Origin: a bacterium
GTDB lineage: Bacteria > Omnitrophota > Gorgyraeia > Gygaellales > UBA12090
Length of the DNA stretch: 7,893 nt
Direction of reading: 5' to 3'
NCBI GenBank assembly: GCA_004299495.1
Contig: SCPY01000164.1
Location: forward strand, 1 to 7,893
Shown here: positions 5,787 to 7,893 of the stretch, in pieces
Layout of the letters: the number at the start of each line of letters is the position of its first letter
Position numbering within the stretch: the stretch's first letter is position 1
Position numbers and translations under genes: made by a program
Notes under the pieces: model-generated
Seen by the model: only the letters and a program-made list of their open reading frames with translations
Database searches by the model: none
Told to the model about the DNA's origin: nothing

Positions 5787-6454
5787 TCTCTATTATTATG
5801 CCTGTGTATAACGAAGAGGCAGCGATAGGGGAGGCATTATCAGGGCTGCTGCGAAATAATAATATTGAGGTGATTGTGGCAGACGGCAATAGCAGCGACA
5901 GGACAGTAGAGCTTGCCAAGCGTTATCCGGTAAAAATTATTTTCAGCAAGAAAGGCAGGGCTCAGCAGATGAATGCCGGGGCAAAGGCGGCGGCAGGCCG
6001 ATACCTTATTTTCCTGCACGCGGATTGTTTCCTTGAAAGCGGCGCCATAGAGGCGATTAAGGGCGCGTTTAATGACGGCTATGCCGGGGGATGCCTTTCC
6101 TGCAGAATAAACTCACCTAAAATCATGTATCGGCTTATAGAGGCTTCAGGCAATATCCGCGCCCGGATTTCAAAAATCTTCTACGGTGACCAGGCAATCT
6201 TTGCGCGCCGGGATATTTTTTTTAAGATAGGCGGATTTGACGATGTGGCCTTATTTGAGGATATTCTGTTCTCTCAAAAAATGAAAAAAGAAGGCAGGGC
6301 CGCGGTATTATCCAAGGCTGTTTACGCGTCAGCCCGGCGCTGGGAGAGAGGGGGTATTATCAAAACCACTTTTATCTATTGGCTATTGACTTTAGGGTTT
6401 TATTTACGCTTTCCATTGGTAAAGTTGAAAAGAATATATGATGAAGTAAGATAG
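5783..6454 (+). CDS. Family 2 glycosyltransferase, TIGR04283 type
   Basis: This 223-residue GT-A fold glycosyltransferase shows ISIIMPVYNEE (residues 2-12), the nucleotide-sugar motif VADGNSSDRT (32-41), KGRAQQMNAGAKAAAGRYLIFLHADC (57-82; HAD at 79-81 in the place of the usual DxD), YGDQAIFARR (134-143), GGFDD and FEDI (158-161). The combination GRAxQMNxGA with LHAD fits TIGR04283, a group often found beside TIGR04282 and radical SAM genes and associated with arsenosugar biosynthesis. I chose ATG 5783 because it forms an ATGA overlap with the transporter stop and starts the protein at the conserved ISIIMPVYNEE. The open frame continues upstream to 5639, but those residues are only the transporter gene in another frame. 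A hydrophobic stretch near 195-210 may contact the membrane. Donor and acceptor are unknown. Confidence 0.92.
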   Translation: MISIIMPVYNEEAAIGEALSGLLRNNNIEVIVADGNSSDRTVELAKRYPVKIIFSKKGRAQQMNAGAKAAAGRYLIFLHADCFLESGAIEAIKGAFNDGYAGGCLSCRINSPKIMYRLIEASGNIRARISKIFYGDQAIFARRDIFFKIGGFDDVALFEDILFSQKMKKEGRAAVLSKAVYASARRWERGGIIKTTFIYWLLTLGFYLRFPLVKLKRIYDEVR

Positions 6455-6473
6455 TCTTAAAAAGAGGTGCCAG

Positions 6474-7100
6474 ATGAAAAAACTACTACATATTATCGCA
6501 ACGCCAAGAGGCGAAGAATCAAGGACGCTCCAGGTTACCGCGGCATTCCTGGAGAGATTTAAAAAGAAATACCCTGATTGTAAGATTGATGAGTTGAATT
6601 TGACTGCAGAGGCTCTGCAGCCGTTTACGGCGCGGATTGTTTCCGGAAAATATGTTTTGCTTGGCGGAAAAGAGCTTACCGAAAGCTTAAAAGATACCTG
6701 GAAGAATATTGAGTATCATATCAACCGGTTCCTTTCCGCGGACGGGTATCTGATTACCGCGCCGATGTGGAATTTCAGCATTCCCTACTCCTTGAAGCAC
6801 TATATTGATATTATTGTCCAGCCGAAGTATCTCTTCCGCTATACCGATAAGGGGGTAGAGGGGTTGGCGAAGAATAGAAGGATGGCGGTAATCACCAGCC
6901 GCGGAGGCGACTATAGTCAGGAGAGCCCCTTTCACGCGTATGATTTCCAAGAGCCGTACCTGCGTTTCATCTTTGGTTTTGTGGGCATAACTGATATAAC
7001 CTTTGTGAATAGCCAGCCGATGGATATGGGAGAGCAGACGCAAAAGGAGAAGATTGAGGCGGCAAAGGAATTAGCCAGAAAGGCAGCGGACGCATTTTAG
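6474..7100 (+). CDS. azoR: AzoR-like FMN-dependent NADH oxidoreductase (quinone/azo reductase)
   Basis: This 208-residue flavodoxin-fold protein matches the FMN-dependent NADH:quinone/azoreductase (AzoR) family in length and motifs. These are HIIATPRGEESRT (phosphate-binding loop for FMN, residues 6-18), APMWNFSIPYSLKHYID (96-112), FRYTDKGVEGL (121-131), TSRGGDY (141-147) and the C-terminal YLRFIFGFVGITDITFV (162-178). Such enzymes are cytosolic dimers that reduce quinones, azo and nitro compounds by two electrons and protect against thiol or electrophile stress. It lies 19 bases after the glycosyltransferase, with an AGAGGTG Shine-Dalgarno at 6463-6469, and 11 bases before the disulfide reductase-like gene. 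That supports one operon with a redox theme. The physiological substrate cannot be read from sequence. Confidence 0.92.
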   Translation: MKKLLHIIATPRGEESRTLQVTAAFLERFKKKYPDCKIDELNLTAEALQPFTARIVSGKYVLLGGKELTESLKDTWKNIEYHINRFLSADGYLITAPMWNFSIPYSLKHYIDIIVQPKYLFRYTDKGVEGLAKNRRMAVITSRGGDYSQESPFHAYDFQEPYLRFIFGFVGITDITFVNSQPMDMGEQTQKEKIEAAKELARKAADAF

Positions 7101-7106
7101 GGGAGG
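7100..7106 (+). promoter_or_regulatory. Shine-Dalgarno GGGGAGG for the flavoprotein gene
   Basis: GGGGAGG overlaps the last base of the previous stop codon and ends five bases before the ATG at 7112. It fixes that start. Confidence 0.8.
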
Positions 7107-7111
7107 CAGCA

Positions 7112-7878
7112 ATGGAATATGACTTTGACGTTGCGGTAATCGGAGGCGGAGCAGGAGGGTTGTTTGCGGCAAGCGTTGCTAATGGCTTAGGCGCAAAGGC
7201 CTGCCTGATTGAGAAAAAACGCCTGGGCGGTGACTGCACCTGGTTTGGCTGTATGCCCTCTAAGGCATTGCTTAAGTCCGCGCAGGCTGCCAGCCTCCTT
7301 AAAAGACATTATGAATTTGGGTTAGGCCCTCGGGGCGGTTCTAACGTAGATGCTTCTAAGGTGATGTCTCATGTCAGGGATGTAATTGAGGAAATTGCCG
7401 CGCATCATCCGGTGGAGGTTTTTGAAAAGAGGGGAATCAGGGTAGTTTTCGGCAGCCCCATGTTTATTGACCGGAAATCTCTTGAGGTTAACAGCCGGAA
7501 AATAACCGCTAAAAAATTTATTATTTGCACCGGTTCGCGTCCGGTAGTGCCTCCGATAGAAGGCTTAAGAACCATAAATTATCTGACTAATGAAAATATA
7601 TTTGATTTAGAGAAATTGCCTGAATCTTTGATTGTCTTAGGAGGCGGGCCTATCGGCGTAGAGTTATCTCAAGGATTAAGCAGGTTAGGGGTTAAAATTT
7701 CTATTGTAGAGATGGCGGAGAGAATTCTCTTCAGGGAAGATAAAGAAACAGCCCAGGTTTTAGAGAATAAGCTTAAGAATGAAGGTATTGAAATCTTGGC
7801 CGGAAAAAAGGCAATAAAGTTTTTTCAGAAAGAAGGCCTGGCCTTTTGTGTCTTAGAGGATAAGGATAAAATTCAGCG
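7112..7878 (+). CDS. Pyridine nucleotide-disulfide oxidoreductase (mercuric reductase / lipoamide dehydrogenase-like), 3' end missing
   Basis: The first 255 residues of a class I flavoprotein disulfide reductase are present; the open frame runs off the contig and its last 15 bases are adapter. Seen in order are the FAD-binding IGGGAGGLFAAS (residues 10-21), the redox-active pair in GGDCTWFGCMPSKALLK (C42 and C47), the FAD-contacting ICTGSRPVVPP (138-148), and the NAD(P)-binding VLGGGPIGVELSQGL (175-189) followed by IVE. Glu200 at the end of that strand favours NADH over NADPH. Full members are about 450-500 residues, so roughly half, including the dimer interface with its catalytic His-Glu, is lost. 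The GGDCTWFGC form is nearer to the mercuric-reductase-like proteins often linked to TVP38/TMEM64 membrane proteins than to lipoamide dehydrogenase (GGTCLNVGC). No N-terminal heavy-metal domain is present. The substrate is unknown; activity on mercury is not implied. Confidence 0.92.
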
Positions 7879-7893
7879 AGATCGGAAGAGCGT
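7879..7893. other. Illumina adapter remnant at the contig end (not genomic)
   Basis: The final 15 bases AGATCGGAAGAGCGT are identical to the start of the standard Illumina TruSeq read-through adapter. They interrupt the flavoprotein frame with meaningless residues (RDRKS) at the very edge of the contig. They should be trimmed before any annotation or assembly use. Confidence 0.94.

Noticed and set aside
6474..7100. Calling the AzoR-like gene an ACP phosphodiesterase
   Set aside because: That is an old label for this family; the FMN-binding and NADH oxidoreductase motifs are what the sequence shows.
1..7893. CRISPR arrays, tRNA or rRNA genes, insertion sequences, TPP riboswitch
   Set aside because: No direct-repeat array, cloverleaf, transposase or THI-box was seen. 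A TPP riboswitch for thi4 would lie upstream of the contig start and cannot be judged.

Overview
The window reads as the end of a short-read metagenome contig from an uncultured, probably anaerobic Gram-negative bacterium. All nine genes are on the + strand, tightly packed, with no gap over 150 bases. The gene mix (Thi4-type thiazole synthase, stand-alone NFU protein, DUF255 protein, PiT transporter, TIGR04283-type glycosyltransferase) would suit a candidate phylum such as Omnitrophota, but that is an impression from gene content, not a measured placement. The last 15 bases match the common Illumina adapter stem and are not genomic.

Bases 1-1345 hold a three-gene unit. It starts with the 3' part of a Thi4-family thiazole synthase. 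An uncharacterised protein with a C-terminal Cys/His cluster (possibly DUF6775) follows after one base. A 73-residue NifU-C/NFU iron-sulfur carrier overlaps that gene by 8 bases. A strong intrinsic terminator closes the unit. Thi4 is iron-dependent and NFU handles Fe-S clusters, so a shared iron/sulfur theme is plausible.

Bases 1381-2510 hold two separate genes. The first is a stand-alone GGQ release-factor-like protein with a very basic tail, likely for ribosome rescue. The second is a small exported protein with a His-rich repeat just after its signal peptide; it has its own consensus-like promoter and a leader with a hairpin. A near-perfect terminator hairpin follows it.

Bases 2455-7878 hold a five-gene run: DUF255 thioredoxin-domain protein, PiT-family phosphate transporter, TIGR04283-type glycosyltransferase, AzoR-like FMN oxidoreductase, and a mercuric reductase/lipoamide dehydrogenase-like flavoprotein cut by the contig end. 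Two junctions overlap (TGATG and ATGA) and the other two gaps are 19 and 11 bases, so this looks like one operon combining thiol/flavin redox chemistry with phosphate (or arsenate) uptake. The oddest point is its start: the terminator of the preceding gene lies inside the sequence that encodes the apparent signal peptide of the DUF255 protein. A TATAAT box, a Shine-Dalgarno and a second ATG follow, so the protein may have a long exported and a short cytosolic form, or the long start may be spurious.
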